Source: Prorocentrum cordatum
Taxonomy: Eukaryota; Sar; Dinophyceae; Prorocentrales; Prorocentraceae
Reading direction: 5' to 3'
NCBI GenBank assembly: GCA_963575745.1
Contig: CAUYUJ010003036.1
Coordinates: forward strand, 474,778 to 538,777
DNA length: 64,000 nucleotides
Below the pieces are notes generated by a model, which saw only the letters and a list, made by a program, of their open reading frames with translations, was not told the origin of the DNA and ran no database searches. The translations under genes and the position numbers were made by a program. Position 1 is the first letter of the stretch; each line of letters begins with the position of its first letter. Shown in pieces: positions 13,560-25,155 of the stretch.

Positions 13560-15410
13560 TTCGGCCGATGGGGCCACGGACGCTGTCGTGGGTGGGGGCG
13601 GCGCACACGAACACCGCCACTGGGGCCTCCGGTGGAGCTCCCTCTGGGGGCCACGGCGCGCTGTACTGAATGGAGGGGGGGCCTGCGAACACCGCCACCT
13701 GGCCATCGCTCGGACGTCCATTCCGTGTTTTTTTTTCGGTATCGTGCGTGGTTGTTTCGCCAAATGATCCAGGATGCTCCTCGATGGTCCTGGCTGGAGG
13801 AAAAATGCACACGTCCGAGCGATGCCAAGCCTCTGGGGCCGTCGGTGGAGCTCCCGTACTAGGTGGCGGAGACGCATGCGAACACCGCCACTGGGGCTTC
13901 TGGTGGAGCTCCCCACCCACCCATGGGACCACGAAGCGCTGTACTGGGTGGGGGAACCGCATGCAAACACTACCATTGGGGCATTCGGTGGACTACCAGG
14001 CCACGAAACGCTGTACTGGGTACGTTGGAGTTGTGGACGCGCGGAAGGCAGAAGCAAGGGTGGGAGGAGGAGAGCAGGAGGAGGAGTGGACGAGAGGAAC
14101 GCGGGGCGCTGTCTCTTCATAACGAAGGCCCAACACCACAAGATGGCTGAGAAAAAATCATCTGCCCAACCATATGCAGTTGTGAAGGACCCAACCATAT
14201 GCAGTTGTGAACACCGCAATTGTAGGCATCGTCCTTATAAGGCCACGGAACGCTGTACCGGGCGGTGGAGACGCATGCAGGCTGCGCCACTGGGGCACTG
14301 GGCCCTTCGGTGAAACTCTCTATGGGGCCACGAAGCGCTGTACCCGATGAGGGAAACGCATGCGGGCTGCGCCACTGGGACCGTCGGGGCTCCCCATGGG
14401 GCCCCGAAGCGCTGTATTGAATGGGGGAGACGCATGCGGGCTGCGACACTGGAACCTTCGGTGAAGCTTCCTATGGGGCCACGAAGCGCTGTAATGGGTG
14501 GGCGAGGCACATGCGGGCTCCGCCCCTGGGACCATGGGTGGAACTCCCTACGGGGCAACGAAACGCTCTACTGGGCGGGGGAAACGCAAACGGGCTGCGC
14601 CACTGGGACCTTTGGTGGAGCTCCCCATGAGGCCACGAAGCGCTGCACGCGGTCGGGGAGATGCATGTGGGCTGCGCCACTGGGACCTTCGGTGATGCTT
14701 CCGATGGGACCACGAAGCGCTGGTCTGGGTGGCGGAGACGCATGCGTGCTGCGCCACTGGGACCTTCGGTGGAGCTCCCTTTGGGGTCACGAAGCTTTTC
14801 TGGGTGGGGGGTACGCATGCGGGGTGCGCCACTGGGACCTTCGGTGGAGCTCCCTGCGGGGCCACGAAGCGCTGTACTGGGTGGGGAGGGGGAGGTGCAT
14901 GCAGGCTGCGCCACTGGGACCTTCGGTGGAGCTCCCTATGGGGCCACGAAGCGTTGCACTGGGTGGGGGAGACGCATGCGTGCTGCGCCAGAGGGACCTT
15001 CGGTGGAGCTCCCTATGGGGCCACGAAACGCTGTACTGGCTGAGGGAGAAGCATGTGGGCCGCACCCCTGGCACCGTGGGTGGAGCTCCCAATGGGGCCA
15101 CGAAACACGCATTCGGGCTGTGCTACTGGGACCTTCGATGGAGCTCATTCTGGGGCCGCGAAACGCTGTACTGGGTGCGGGAGACGCATGCGGACTGCGT
15201 CACTGGAACCTTTGGTGGAACTCCCCATGGGGCATCGAAGCGCTGTACCTGGTGAAAAAATGCATGCGAACTGCGCCACTAAGACCGTCAGTGGAGCTCC
15301 CTATGGGGCCACGAAGCGCTGCACTGGGTGTGGGAGACGCATGCGGGCTGCGCCACTCGGACTTTCGGTGGAGCTCCCTATGGGGCTTCGAAGCGTGTGA
15401 GGGGTGTGCC
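13560..15410 (+). repeat. 75-82-bp tandem array
   Basis: The unit contains GGACCTTCGGTGGAGCTCC, CTATGGGGCCACGAAGCG and GAGACGCATGCGGGCTGCG. The core is 14236-15400. The unit is often a multiple of three, so long repetitive frames stay open on both strands; these are not proteins. A CCCAACACCACA-GATGG segment lies near both ends (about 14130 and 15448). Confidence 0.85.
13702..13826 (-). mobile_element. GCATCGCTCGGACGT intron-forming element, copy 1
   Basis: The ends GCATCGCTCGGACGT and its complement are inverted; the interior carries GATGCTCC-CGA-GGTCCT. On the minus strand it starts CTTG|GCATCG and ends ATGGCCAG|, a ready-made GC donor and AG acceptor. It sits at the edge of the 78-bp array, where no exon is evident. 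Confidence 0.75.
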
Positions 15411-15933
15411 AAAGTGAGGGGGGTGACATGAGGAGGGAGGAGGAGGACCCAACACCACAGGATGGTTGGGGAAAAACACATGGATTTCAATGATTGCTTC
15501 ATGGCGACCGCGGCCCCGCTCCTCTGGGGAGTTTTGACAGCAACTCCCCGAAGCGGTCGTCCCCACCGCGCCCAAGCGCGGTCCAACAGCGCGTCCAAGA
15601 GCACGCCGAGCGGACGCAACGCATCTCCCTCGCATGGCGCTTGTTCGGCGTTTCTGTCAACGCTGCTTGGGCATTGTTGGGCGTTACGGGGCGAGGCGCG
15701 CGAGCTCCTCGGCACATGCGATGCAAGACGAGTGGGAACTTCCGCGACTGCCTGTCTTTGAGCAGGGACTGACCGTCCCGCCATGCCGACAGGCCCACCA
15801 CGCCGTCTTGTCAGAACAAGAGAATGTTCGAATACCAGGACCGACGTTCTTGGACCATGACCCGATGCGTTCGAACAAGACTGCATCCGCCAGAAATGTT
15901 CTAAGAAGGTTTCGTGCAAGCCACAGAAGGCTG

Positions 15934-16060
15934 GCCATCGCTCGGACGCCCATTCCCTGTGTTTTGCTCGGTTTCGCGCGTGCTTTTTTCGCAGGATGAT
16001 CCAGGATGCTCCTTAATAATCCCCGCCGAGGAAAAGTGCACACGTCGTCCGAGCGATACC
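15934..16060 (-). mobile_element. GCATCGCTCGGACGT intron-forming element, copy 2
   Basis: Same family and orientation, with the donor side changed to CTTG|GTATCG, so here it would be a canonical GT donor. It lies downstream (minus strand) of the small exon at 16140-16226. Confidence 0.75.
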
Positions 16061-16139
16061 AAGCAGGTGATTTGAATCTTCTTCGGTGGGCCCGCAGGCT
16101 GCTCGGTATCCGAGGGCTCCTCGCAGGGGGCCGGCCTGC

Positions 16140-16226
16140 CACGACGTCGGTGATGAGATGGAGCCTCACGCTCGCCAGGAGCTCGCCGTTGGCCTCGACG
16201 CGCAGGAAGTTGAGGCGGCCGTCCAC
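16140..16226 (-). CDS. Small exon VDGRLNFLRVEANGELLASV
   Basis: This has 29 codons with GCGAG|GTG acceptor and GTG|GCAGGC (GC) donor. VDGRLNFLRVEANGELLASV continues RLHLITDVV. It lies just upstream (minus strand) of an intron-forming element at 15934-16060. Function unknown. Confidence 0.45.
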
Positions 16227-18312
16227 CTCGCAGAGGGGCCGGGGCGACCGAGCTGGGGCAGGGCGCGGGGACTCCGGCGCGGATGCTCCCTGGCGAGGGG
16301 GAGGCCCAGATCACCGACCATCTGTGTGTGCTGTTCGCCGCCCCGGCGATTTCCCACAGTTTCGGCCTCCAGGACTGGACATCAGGCCTCGGTACCGAGC
16401 CGGGACGAGAAACTACCCCCAGGGAAGCGGTCGGGACAGCTGGGGCCATGGATTGATCAAAACATTTGAAGGGGAGCGAAGCAACTGAGGCAATGCTCCG
16501 GATCAGCACCGAGAGAAGGTGATGCCGATCCGAGGGATCGGGCTTGCTCCAAACTGTGGTGATCTGGGTCCACTACCTCCGCGGCCCGCGCAGAGCGATG
16601 CGCGAGTTAGAGTTGCGCGCTCTCTCGCGGCCCGCTCTGGAGAAGGGTATCGCTCGGGCCCAGACCCCTTCGCGTCGTGAATAAAAGCCACGACGGGACG
16701 TTGTTGGCAACTTTCGGCTTCTGAGACGACTCAGAAAAAGCTGGTCCCTGGGAAGAGGTCCAGGGGGCACGCGTTGAAGGAACACAATATTGGGGGGCCC
16801 GCGTCGTGAAGAACACATGACATCGGGAGTCCGGGAAGGAGGGGGGGGTCGAGGGAGAGAGAGCTCGTAGTGACGGGGACCGAGGAGGTCCCCAGCCCCG
16901 CAGGGGCTTCGGTTGTAGCTGCGCGGCCGCCCTCAGCTGTTGTACCCACGACCCCCCGTGTCGCGCGTAGGGTGGGGCCCGAGGTCTTCACAATCGACTC
17001 GTCAAGAATAGATGTTGGACCCGCCGAAGAGCACGAAGTTCCCTCTGGAGCGGATCCTGGACATAAGGAGAAAAAACAACAAGGTTCCCGAAGCCTCGTC
17101 CGGGCTCCCTCGGCCTTGGCGACCCCCTCCACCCCAGGTCTCGACGAAGGTTCCCTTGAGTCTTACATTGCTCTGCGCTGTGTGTGAGTGTGTTGGTTCT
17201 TCGTGTTGGCAAGCGACCACGAAGACGTTCCCAGAGCCTCAGCGGATTTCCCTGCACCACTGCAAGGCAGGCCGAAGTTCGCCGAGGCCGCTCAACAACG
17301 ACGCGGGGCAAGCCGCGCTGGCACCATGACATACGGTAATCTAAACATGCCTGCAACAGCGACAGGACAATAGACGGGAGACCGGGGGGAAGATGGAGAA
17401 CGAGGGGGTGAGTCACTCCTCCTACCTCCTCGCTTTATAAATGTGAATGTGGTCTGCCCCCAAGGAAAACAAACGCCTCGCCATAATCAAACCACAAGAG
17501 AGGCCCGAGAGGTCTCAAGGACTTCGTTGTTCGGGATGCACAGGGACGCCTCTAATGATGAGCCCAAAACTTCATTGTCCCAAGACTGATGGCTCCCAGA
17601 CCCCCATGAGGCCCCCCAGAGACCTCAAACTTGGTACTCAAACTGGCTGTTTGGGCTGCTTCATCCCTTCTCGAGGCACCTTGCCCAGTTCTCGTCTCTG
17701 GATGGGCTGGCGGGGATGCCTGGGCGCGCGGGAGAAAGGGTGTGCACCATGGCCCGTGGCGCGTAAGCGGACGAGGGGGGGCCAGGAGACCTGATGCAGG
17801 AGATGGCGAGTCCTAGGAGCATGCTATCCACACACACACACACACACCTAGCCCTCACCCATCCCTTAGAATGACCCATGGCGGCCGGGGGGGGGCCTAG
17901 GTCCGGATGCCCCCGGAGAGCACCTGTCTGTAAGTCGCATCTGCTGATCGGTGATGCCGCCATCCTGCGACCCATTGGCTGAGGGGGCTGCCGACCCCAG
18001 CTCGGGTGTGCCCAAAAGGTCCTCGGCCGTTCCTGTGAGGAATGTTCCTGGCAGTGACCAGCCGCACTGGCTGCCTGACCCAGCACCCATACATGGGTCA
18101 ATCCCCATCTCCATCGAGTGAACCTTTTCCTGCTGGCCGGCTTACCACCCTTGGTGGGGATGGGTGACGCTTCCGTCGGGATCCGTGGCACCGAGCTAGG
18201 AGGCGGTAGGCGAATGGTGTTGAAGAGACCTGGGCAAGCAATGATGGGGACAAGTCGGATATCGCGTCGGGTCTCGCGACGCCTATCCCCACCTGGAGGT
18301 AGAGGGTAGGCT

Positions 18313-18474
18313 CAGGTCGGGCGTGTTGCCCAACACGGGGTTTTGTGTGAAAAATAAGACATACGCAGAAAAAAAAACGTCCAAATTGGCAAAAATAGTC
18401 AAACAATCGTCCCCTGACTATTTTTTTAATTATTCTTGAATGTTCCTGCTGTAGAGGCACAGGCCCGTCTTAAA
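18313..18474 (+). mobile_element. AAGTCGGGC element, 8-bp duplication
   Basis: The ends are inverted (AGGTCGGGC / GCCCGTCTT). GGTAGGCT is repeated at 18305-18312 and 18475-18482. The interior is AT-rich, with AAAATAGTC and ACTATTTTTT. Confidence 0.75.
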
Positions 18475-19133
18475 GGTAGGCTGGTCAACTTACTGGGTGG
18501 GGGGCAGAAGGATACTGACTGGTTCGGCCGCGCCCCACTCCCCCCAGCTGCGCCTGCCACACGACACGCCAGGCACATGCGTGGCTGGGCTGCCTTCCTG
18601 GCTGAACCGCGCCGCCCGTGCGGCACAACCCTCGGGATTCGCCCGGCTCGCCGCTGCTGCGATGCTTCCTCGGGAAGGCCATGTGAGAAGCGACGGAAAC
18701 ATGGGCCCCACGCGCGATGAGATGGCCACCTGACGCGGTGGCTGACGCGGGGCCGCCAGCGCGGCACGCTACTTCGGAGACGGGGGCGCTTACGCGCGAC
18801 GGCGCGCGGGCAGCTCACGAGCGAGTGCCCGTGCTTCTGCGTCGCGCATGCGGCGCCCCCCCTCAGGAACTGGAGCTCGATGAGGCGAGCCCGAAGCCCC
18901 CGGGGCTCGTCTCCCGCTCCGCGCAGCCGACAGATCGCGGGACAGGAGCGGGAGGAGGACGGCAAGGAAGGAGGGACGGCGCCAGGAAGCACAGCGACAT
19001 GGTCAGCTGGAATCGGGCTCGGACTCGGCCTCGGCTCCGCGCGCGTGGCGCCACGAAGGGCGCGGCGGAGGGGGCGCCGAAGCGCCACCGTGGAAGAAAC
19101 TGACAGAAGAACGCGGGAGTGTAAACAGTACGC

Positions 19134-19294
19134 TTAGGTCGGGCCTGTCCCCCTCCCTACAGGCGGATTGTGGGCGAAAAACAAAAATAGTCAAGTACAA
19201 CATCCAAAAATGCTCAACAAATTGACAAAAATAGTCCCAAGACTATGTTTAGACGGTTTTTGAACATTCCCCCTGAAGAGGGACGGGCCCGACT
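19134..19294 (+). mobile_element. AAGTCGGGC element, no clear duplication
   Basis: It has the same termini and AAAATAGTCCC interior as its relatives, but no convincing direct repeat. The island between this copy and the previous one (18475-19133) is GC-rich, with no frame I can support. Confidence 0.65.
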
Positions 19295-19439
19295 GAACAA
19301 TGTGCGCGGGAAGCATCAGTTGGGCGGGGCCCGGGCGGCGAGCACGGCCGACGCACGGGCGCCCACGAGCTGGAAGGCCAGAGCCACACGGGGCCCGAAC
19401 GCCGGAACCACCCCCACCTCCTGGGGCATCCCTGAACGC

Positions 19440-19910
19440 TTCTCGACCTCCTCCTCCTCCTCCTCCTCCTCTTCCTCCTCCTCCTCCTTCTCTTCCTCCT
19501 CCCCTCATTTTCGTTTTCCCTCATATGCCGCCGGATGCACCCCTAGCGACAGCTCCTCCTCCTCCTCCTTCTCCTCCTCCTCCTCCTCCTCCTCCTCCTC
19601 CTCCTCTTCCTCCTCCTCCGAATACTCTTTCTCCTCCGCCCATCGTGCTCCATAGGAATGCCGTCGGATGAGCTTCATGGCGACAGCTAATCATCCTCCT
19701 CGTCCTCGTTCCCCTCCTCCTCCTCCTCCTTCTCCTCCTGCTCCTCCCTCCCCTCCTTCCCTCATCTTGCGTTTTCTGGGCGTTAGGCATGCGGTCGGAT
19801 GAGCCCTGCAGCGACAGTTCCACCTCCTCCTCCTCCTCCTCCTCGTATTATTCGTCCGATCTCTTGCTTCCTCGACATGCCGTCGGATGAGCCCTATAGC
19901 GACATCGCAA
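19440..19910 (+). repeat. CCT-rich tracts
   Basis: Several CTC tracts separated by a recurring GC-TCGGATGAGC-(C)-T-GCGACA unit (near 19535, 19665, 19795 and 19880). Confidence 0.7.
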
Positions 19911-20348
19911 TCTCCTCCTCCAGGACTCTGGGCCTCCGTTCCGCAAGGCGGTCCCCCAGCAGATCTCTCTCGAGACAGACGGGGCGCGGGCCTTCAGGGG
20001 CTCCCACCTGGGATATCCCTGAGACCTCTGCGTTCAGACTCCCAAAACTGGCCCCACCCCCTCCCCTCTTCTTCCTGCTCCACCTCCTCCGCCTCCTCCT
20101 GTCCCGACATCCTTATAATCCTCCTCTCCCGCCTGGGAAGGAAGAGTGACGGGGATAGCCTCCCCATCCCTCTCGGGTTAGAGCGGTTCCAAAAAACGCG
20201 ATTGACAGACACGTTGGAAGGTCATCGCCGATTTTTTGGATCGGGTCTGGGTCCACCTGGCGGCGCCTCCAGCGCCCGTCAACAACAAGCAGCGCGGATC
20301 TCCAAACGTTTCTCTTTCGATCGAGTGCAACCAAGCCACTGGGGCGAT

Positions 20349-20831
20349 TCAGTTTTTCGACATAGGCGCTGGGGCACCCCAACCTGCCGATAACGCCACA
20401 CCGACATCCGCCGCAGCGCCCCCCAAGCGCTTGGCGCCGACGGGGCCAGACGAGCCCCCCGTCGACGGGGGCCCCCGAGCGAGACGAGGCGCACGGGCAA
20501 CCGCGTGCCACTCAGGGCCCGCATGGCTCTGATTCGCAGGCGGACGACAGCATCTATTTTGTTCGGCGAACACCAACGATGCCCAGCTGATTAGCCAAAC
20601 GCAGCAATGCCGACCCATGCCACCAAAATGCGGCCGCCTGTAGTCAGACACCCGCTCCTTTCGTAGAGGAAGCTCTCCTGCGAGCGGCCACAGGCCCCCG
20701 CCCAGGAAGGGCACCCAACGCAGCAGAGGGGGGCTGGGATCCAGAAAGCTCCGGGGGGGCACCAGCGCCTGCCCGGAAACGGGCTGTATTCCAGGAGCCC
20801 AGGGATGATTCACAATAATGAATATGGACAC
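20349..20831 (-). CDS. Exon candidate (one open frame, two segments)
   Basis: The frame includes RSFLDPSPPLLRWVPFLGGG, LWPLAGELPLRKERVSDYRR, MGRHCCVWLISWASLVFAEQ and VGAKRLGGAAADVGVALSAG. The composition is varied and unlike the repeats around it. It may be one or two exons. No domain recognised. Confidence 0.4.
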   Translation of the reverse strand: MSIFIIVNHPWAPGIQPVSGQALVPPRSFLDPSPPLLRWVPFLGGGLWPLAGELPLRKERVSDYRRPHFGGMGRHCCVWLISWASLVFAEQNRCCRPPANQSHAGPEWHAVARAPRLARGPPSTGGSSGPVGAKRLGGAAADVGVALSAGWGAPAPMSKN

Positions 20832-21296
20832 GGATCCCAGGATCCGCCATATGTTTCAATCATGTCTGGGTTTTCGTTTTCCCACCGCCCTGAGAATGTG
20901 TTCCCATAGTTTCCTGGGAGTCGACGATTGATTGTGTCGTTGTGTTGTTTGTTCCCTCCTGATGTCTACCCACCCCGATGAGGCTGCACAAGACCTTCCC
21001 CTCCCCTCGCATCGCTGCCCCTCCGGGACTCCTAACATGTGGCATGGGTGACCCACCCGCCTGGCACGGCAAGATCAAACATCATCGAATCGGGAAGTCG
21101 GACCGGATCGGAGGGTGCGTCGGATCAGGCCGCACCGGCACGGAGTCGGAGTCGCATTGGATCGGCTGCGCCAGGCAGCGCCGTGCAAACATCGGCCCGT
21201 ATCGGGTCGTCGGAATATCGGAGCATCGGAATCGAGTCGGATCGAGCTGGCTGGAATAGATATCGTACCTGATCGAACGGATCGAAAATTGACCCT

Positions 21297-21500
21297 GCAG
21301 GGGGCCTTCAAGAGGCAATGCTTGAACTCCTGCGCTGCCGTGCCCCAGTACGCCACGGTGATGCCCTTCCGCAGCGCCTGGCAAAGCTCTGGGCTCAACC
21401 CATCGCGATGAGCAAAGAACTGGCCCCACGACCTCCTCCTCGTCCCCGCCAACTTCCCCACAAGCGGAATGAATAGCTGCAGTAGCGGCCACAATTTTGA
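21297..21500 (-). CDS. Exon candidate SKLWPLLQLFIPLVGKLAGT
   Basis: The frame reads SKLWPLLQLFIPLVGKLAGT, RRRSWGQFFAHRDGLSPELC, QALRKGITVAYWGTAAQEFK, HCLLKAPC. It is non-repetitive and codon-like, with a pyrimidine-rich acceptor (CCCCCCCTGCCTGAG|G) upstream. Sequence below 21297 is a degenerate GATCGGA repeat. Not recognised. Confidence 0.5.
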
Positions 21501-22119
21501 TACCTCAGGCAGGGGGGGCAGGCTTGGGTAATTCGAAACCTGGTGGCCCTGTATACGGACCTGACTTGGAAGGTGAGAATCCGAAGGCGACGTGGAAGCA
21601 TTGGACGCAGAATGGCACAAGGTAGATAGTGTGCGTCATTATGTTCGTGCCATCACGCGTAACACCGACAATCAAACCGATGTGCTGCGAGGAAAACGGA
21701 AGTGGCCCCTTCCTTTGATATGGCATCAGTTGCTAAGGCACTTGGTTCACAGGAAGGCTCGCTGGTGCACTCTCCGCAGAATCTCAGCATGCACCTCAAA
21801 ACTGACTTCGTGCATCATCACTTCGGTACATTATACACAGCTGGACTGGCAAGGCATGTCAACCTGCAGCTGGCAAGCTCGCTTTCGGAAGGAGGTCGCA
21901 CGGATGAGCACGAACGCTTGGTTATGAGCTGCGCCCCCCTTGATCCGAAATCCCATCACTCCTCATGTGGGCCTCGTTGGTAACAAAGCACTGCGGCATC
22001 CGTCCTCCAGCCGCCTCGCTCCTTCTCTGTGCTCCCGTATCCTCTCTCTTCCTGCTTTGGTTTCCTTCGTGAAATGAGCACTGCTGCCGCCGTCTTCGTT
22101 CCTGCCCGCCTCTCCTTCT

Positions 22120-23225
22120 TCCGTCGCCTGCCAACTGCGCAGCTGTCGCCACGTTCGTGGGCCCCTGGGAGGTCCAACGGAATCATGCCCGACGCAGATC
22201 CAAGCGAGACCTCGCCCTCCCTGCGCCCTGCTTGCTGCGCAGCCGTCGCCAATTCCTTGAGACCCGATGAGCTCCGTCGCAGCTGTGCCCTACGCGGAGC
22301 CACAATTACACCTCGCCCTTCCTGGGGGCTGCCAACTGCTGAGCCGTCGCAGTGTTCGCGAGCATTGGCAAGTCCAACGCAATGGTGTCTTACCAAACTC
22401 CAACCGAGAACCCACCCTCCCTGGGCATCTGCCTAAATGTCGCCACTTGCGTGAGCCACTTGGTAGTCAAGCGCAGCGGTGTCCTACACGGAACTACTCG
22501 GGACCTCACCCTCCTTGGTGGCTGCTCGCAGTGCAACCATCGCCACTTTCGGAAGCCTCCTGGGACTTCCAGCGGAGCGCTGCCTGACGCACATCCAGAC
22601 AGGACCTCCCCCTGTGCGCTGCCAGCTTCGTAACTGTCCCCACTGTCGTAAGCCCCTGGGGTGTCCAGCGCAGTTGCCCCTTACGCGGGTCCAAGCGAGA
22701 CCTTGCCCTTGCTGGTGGCTGCCAATTGCGCAGATGTCGCCATTTTCGTGCGAGCCTCTGGGAGCGGAGTGGGACCTCGCCACCTCGGGGGGCCAAGTGA
22801 GACTTCGCCCTCTCTGGGGGGCTGCCCGCAGTGCAACTGTCGCCACTTTCGGGGGGCTCCTGGGAGGACCATCAGAGCGGCGTCTTACAGACGACCGAAC
22901 ACGACCGCTCCTTCCCTGGGCTTGGCAACTGCGCAATTGTCGCCAGTCCTTAGGAGGTCCAGCGACGTGGTGCGACACGCGGATCCAAGTGAAACCTCTC
23001 CTTCCTGGGTGCTGCCAATGGCCAAAGTTTCTGCAGCTCCCTGAGCTTCTGGAAGATCCAGCGGAGCGGTGCCTTCCGCGCATCCAAGTGAGACATGCCT
23101 CCCTGGTCGCTGCCAACTGCGCAGCTGTAACCATTTTCGTGAGCCCCTGGGAGGTCTAGCGGAGCGATGCCCTAAGCGGGTCCAAACGAGACCTCGCCCT
23201 CCCTAGGAGATGCCCAACGAAAGAG
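22120..23225 (+). repeat. 98-100-bp tandem array, about 11 units
   Basis: Units begin near CTGCGCAGCTGTCGCCA and contain GGAGGTCCAGCGGAGCG and AAGCGAGACCTCGCCCTCC. Starts fall near 22135, 22236, 22336, 22429, 22530, 22626, 22724, 22830, 22928, 23020 and 23118. Confidence 0.82.
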
Positions 23226-23465
23226 GCATGCAACCCATACGTCGCTCTTACACAGCCATGCTTTCCTTCTCACGCCCCTGGAGATCCGATGTCCCGGTTT
23301 GTTCAGCACGAGGCCTCCAGAAGTCCGCACCCACGTTCCCGAGGACCGGCTTTCTTCCTGAGTACTCCGAGGCCTCCTAGATGGGGTAAGAGTAGATGGG
23401 CTCGTAGGATCCCGCTGCATCGCCGATGCGGCGCCATCCTCCGACCCCATCTGCTTCTGGGAGGC

Positions 23466-23667
23466 CTAGAACTGTGGAGGACGATCAATGGAGAGGAAGC
23501 ACGTTCCCAAATAATTTCCAGATGTCTAGAAGACGTTTCAAGCATGTCTGAAACACGTTAAAGCACATGTTTGAAACATGTTTAGAACATGCGTTACACA
23601 TGTTGAGCACATCTTTAATGCAATGATAGGATTGTTAGAATGTCCACTGTCATGGCATCCACAAGCC
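23466..23667 (-). mobile_element. ACATGTT-rich element, opposite-orientation copy
   Basis: Read on the minus strand it aligns along its length with 32488-32683, including GGATGCCATGACA at one end and GCTTCCTCTCCATT at the other. Confidence 0.62.
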
Positions 23668-24193
23668 TAGAATAATCTTCTGACGGCCCCGAGGCCCCGC
23701 GAGGCGCCCTGGAGGCCCAATGGCTGTGAAAGCCCTGCGCTCGGATGTGTGCCCACGCGTCGGATGTCTGGGTCGCTCCCCCGTGCAGCGTGGGCCCACT
23801 GCTGCGGGGCCAGTGGATGCCGATGTCGGCAGCGAGCCCAGGGGGGAAGAGAGAGGGAGAATCGACAAGCGCGTTTTCCACTGCTCGCAGAATAGCTGCT
23901 CGCAAATGGCTTGAATCCGCCGCGGGGGATTTACGCTCCACTTATGCATCGGAAAATATTGTTTTTGTGACGTTTGCGAGTAGGCACTTTGCGAATAGTG
24001 GAACGCGCTCGGTTAGAGAAGGCCTTCTCAGCAGGCTCAGAGTCCTCGGGCCTCCTGACAAGTGTTCTACGCCTGCCCGGACAAACCTCTCGGAGGGCCG
24101 GGGGGGGGGCTTCTGAGAAGCCCCGCCGCCTTCTGAGAAGGCCTTCTTCTTAACACTTCCCCCCCCCTCCTGGAGGGAGAACAACAAAGGCGG

Positions 24194-24826
24194 CATAGAC
24201 ATGAACTTTTGGCGCTCCGCGCGGGCTCCTTGGCTCTGCGCCGCCATGGGGGCGGCCCAGCGCCGTTCCAAGACATCCGCGCGGAGCGTCGAAAGCTCAT
24301 GGTCCGGCAGTTTTGTCTGCCTCGGCCCTCGCTCGCCGCCGACGGTGGCCTGGGCACGTCGCTGGGCAGCTCTTTCTCGCGCCTGGGCCCTCTGTTGAGC
24401 AGGGACCGACCGTCCCGGCATTCCCACAGTCCTACCACGAAGTGTTCTTAGAACCCAAGAGCCGTGCTAAGAACAGAAACATATGTTCTCAGAACATAAA
24501 AGCCCGATGTGTTAAAACGAGACAGTCCCAGCCAGAAACGTCCTCTGAGCACTTCGTGGAAACCACAACAGGTTCTTAGAACATTGCTTGGTGGGGCTCT
24601 GGGCACGCCAGGACGCTTCTAAGGGAACAAAAAATGGCATAAACATAAAACTCGGAGGTCCGCGCGGATTTCTCGGATCGGCGCTGGACCCCCCTCCCTG
24701 GCGCGCGGAGAGCGCCAGGGGCGGCGCTGGAGGCGCCGCCGGGGGGCCCCAGCGCCGATCCGCGAAATCCGCGCGGACCTCCGAGCTGTCATGTTTATGC
24801 CACTTTTTGTTCCCCTCGCCTCGCCG
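24194..24826 (+). mobile_element. Cluster: two long-hairpin elements around one CTACAGTCC element
   Basis: 24617-24826 is a well-preserved long-hairpin element: GGGAACAAAAA-TGGCATAAACAT at one end and its complement at the other, then GGAGGTCCGCGCGGATTTC arms. 24194-24302 is a shorter relative. 24392-24610 is the CTACAGTCC-type element. Other long hairpins lie at about 2493-2620, 3967-4115, 35665-35815, 36995-37140, 52110-52260 and 52295-52445. Confidence 0.7.
24303..24391 (-). CDS. Small exon candidate between two elements
   Basis: This 89-bp GC-rich strip separates a hairpin element (24194-24302) from the CTACAGTCC-type element (24392-24610). Its upstream edge (GAGGGCCCAGGCGCGAGAAAG, minus) is repeated at the edge of the next GC-rich island at about 24840-24865. 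Frame not resolved. Confidence 0.25.
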
Positions 24827-24982
24827 CTGCTTGAAGCTCTCTTTCTCGCGCCTGGGCCCTCCGGGGGACCTCTCCTCCGAGAGGCCCGCGCGCCGCGCAT
24901 CACCGGGGCCACGGCGCGCCGAGGCGGAGAGCGCCGCGCCGCCCAAAAACGCCGGGCGCGCGCCGCGAGCTCGCCGGCCAGC
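24827..24982 (-). CDS. Exon candidate beginning after a GC-AG type boundary
   Basis: The island starts GAG|GCTGGCCGGCG, where an 8-bp target duplication of the AAGTCGGGC element lies, and reads LAGELAARARRFWAARRSPP in one frame. It ends at the GGGAACAAAAA terminus of a hairpin element. Product unknown. Confidence 0.35.
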
Positions 24983-24985
24983 CTC

Positions 24986-25155
24986 AGGTCGGGCCTGTCC
25001 GCCTACAGGGGAATTCTGGAGGGAAAATAAAAGATAGCAAGCAAACGGTCAAAAAAGACCCAAAAATGGACACGTAATCGTCCCCCGACTATGTAGACTA
25101 TGTTTTAAAACTACTTTTGAGTATTCCTCCTGTAGAGGGACAGGCCCGACTCCAA
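24986..25155 (+). mobile_element. AAGTCGGGC element, 8-bp duplication
   Basis: GCCAGCCT is repeated at 24977-24984 and 25156-25163. On the minus strand the duplication supplies AG|GCTGGC on both sides, the same GC-AG logic as intron 6 of the Pmp-like gene. Confidence 0.72.

Noticed and set aside
14347-15431. Repetitive plus-strand frame (WSSLWGHEALYWVGE type)
   Set aside because: The tandem unit is often a multiple of three, so frames remain open on both strands. Unit length varies and shifts the frame, which argues against selection.
22120-23225. CRISPR-like array
   Set aside because: Units are adjacent 98-100-bp degenerate tandem repeats without spacers, in a eukaryotic genome.
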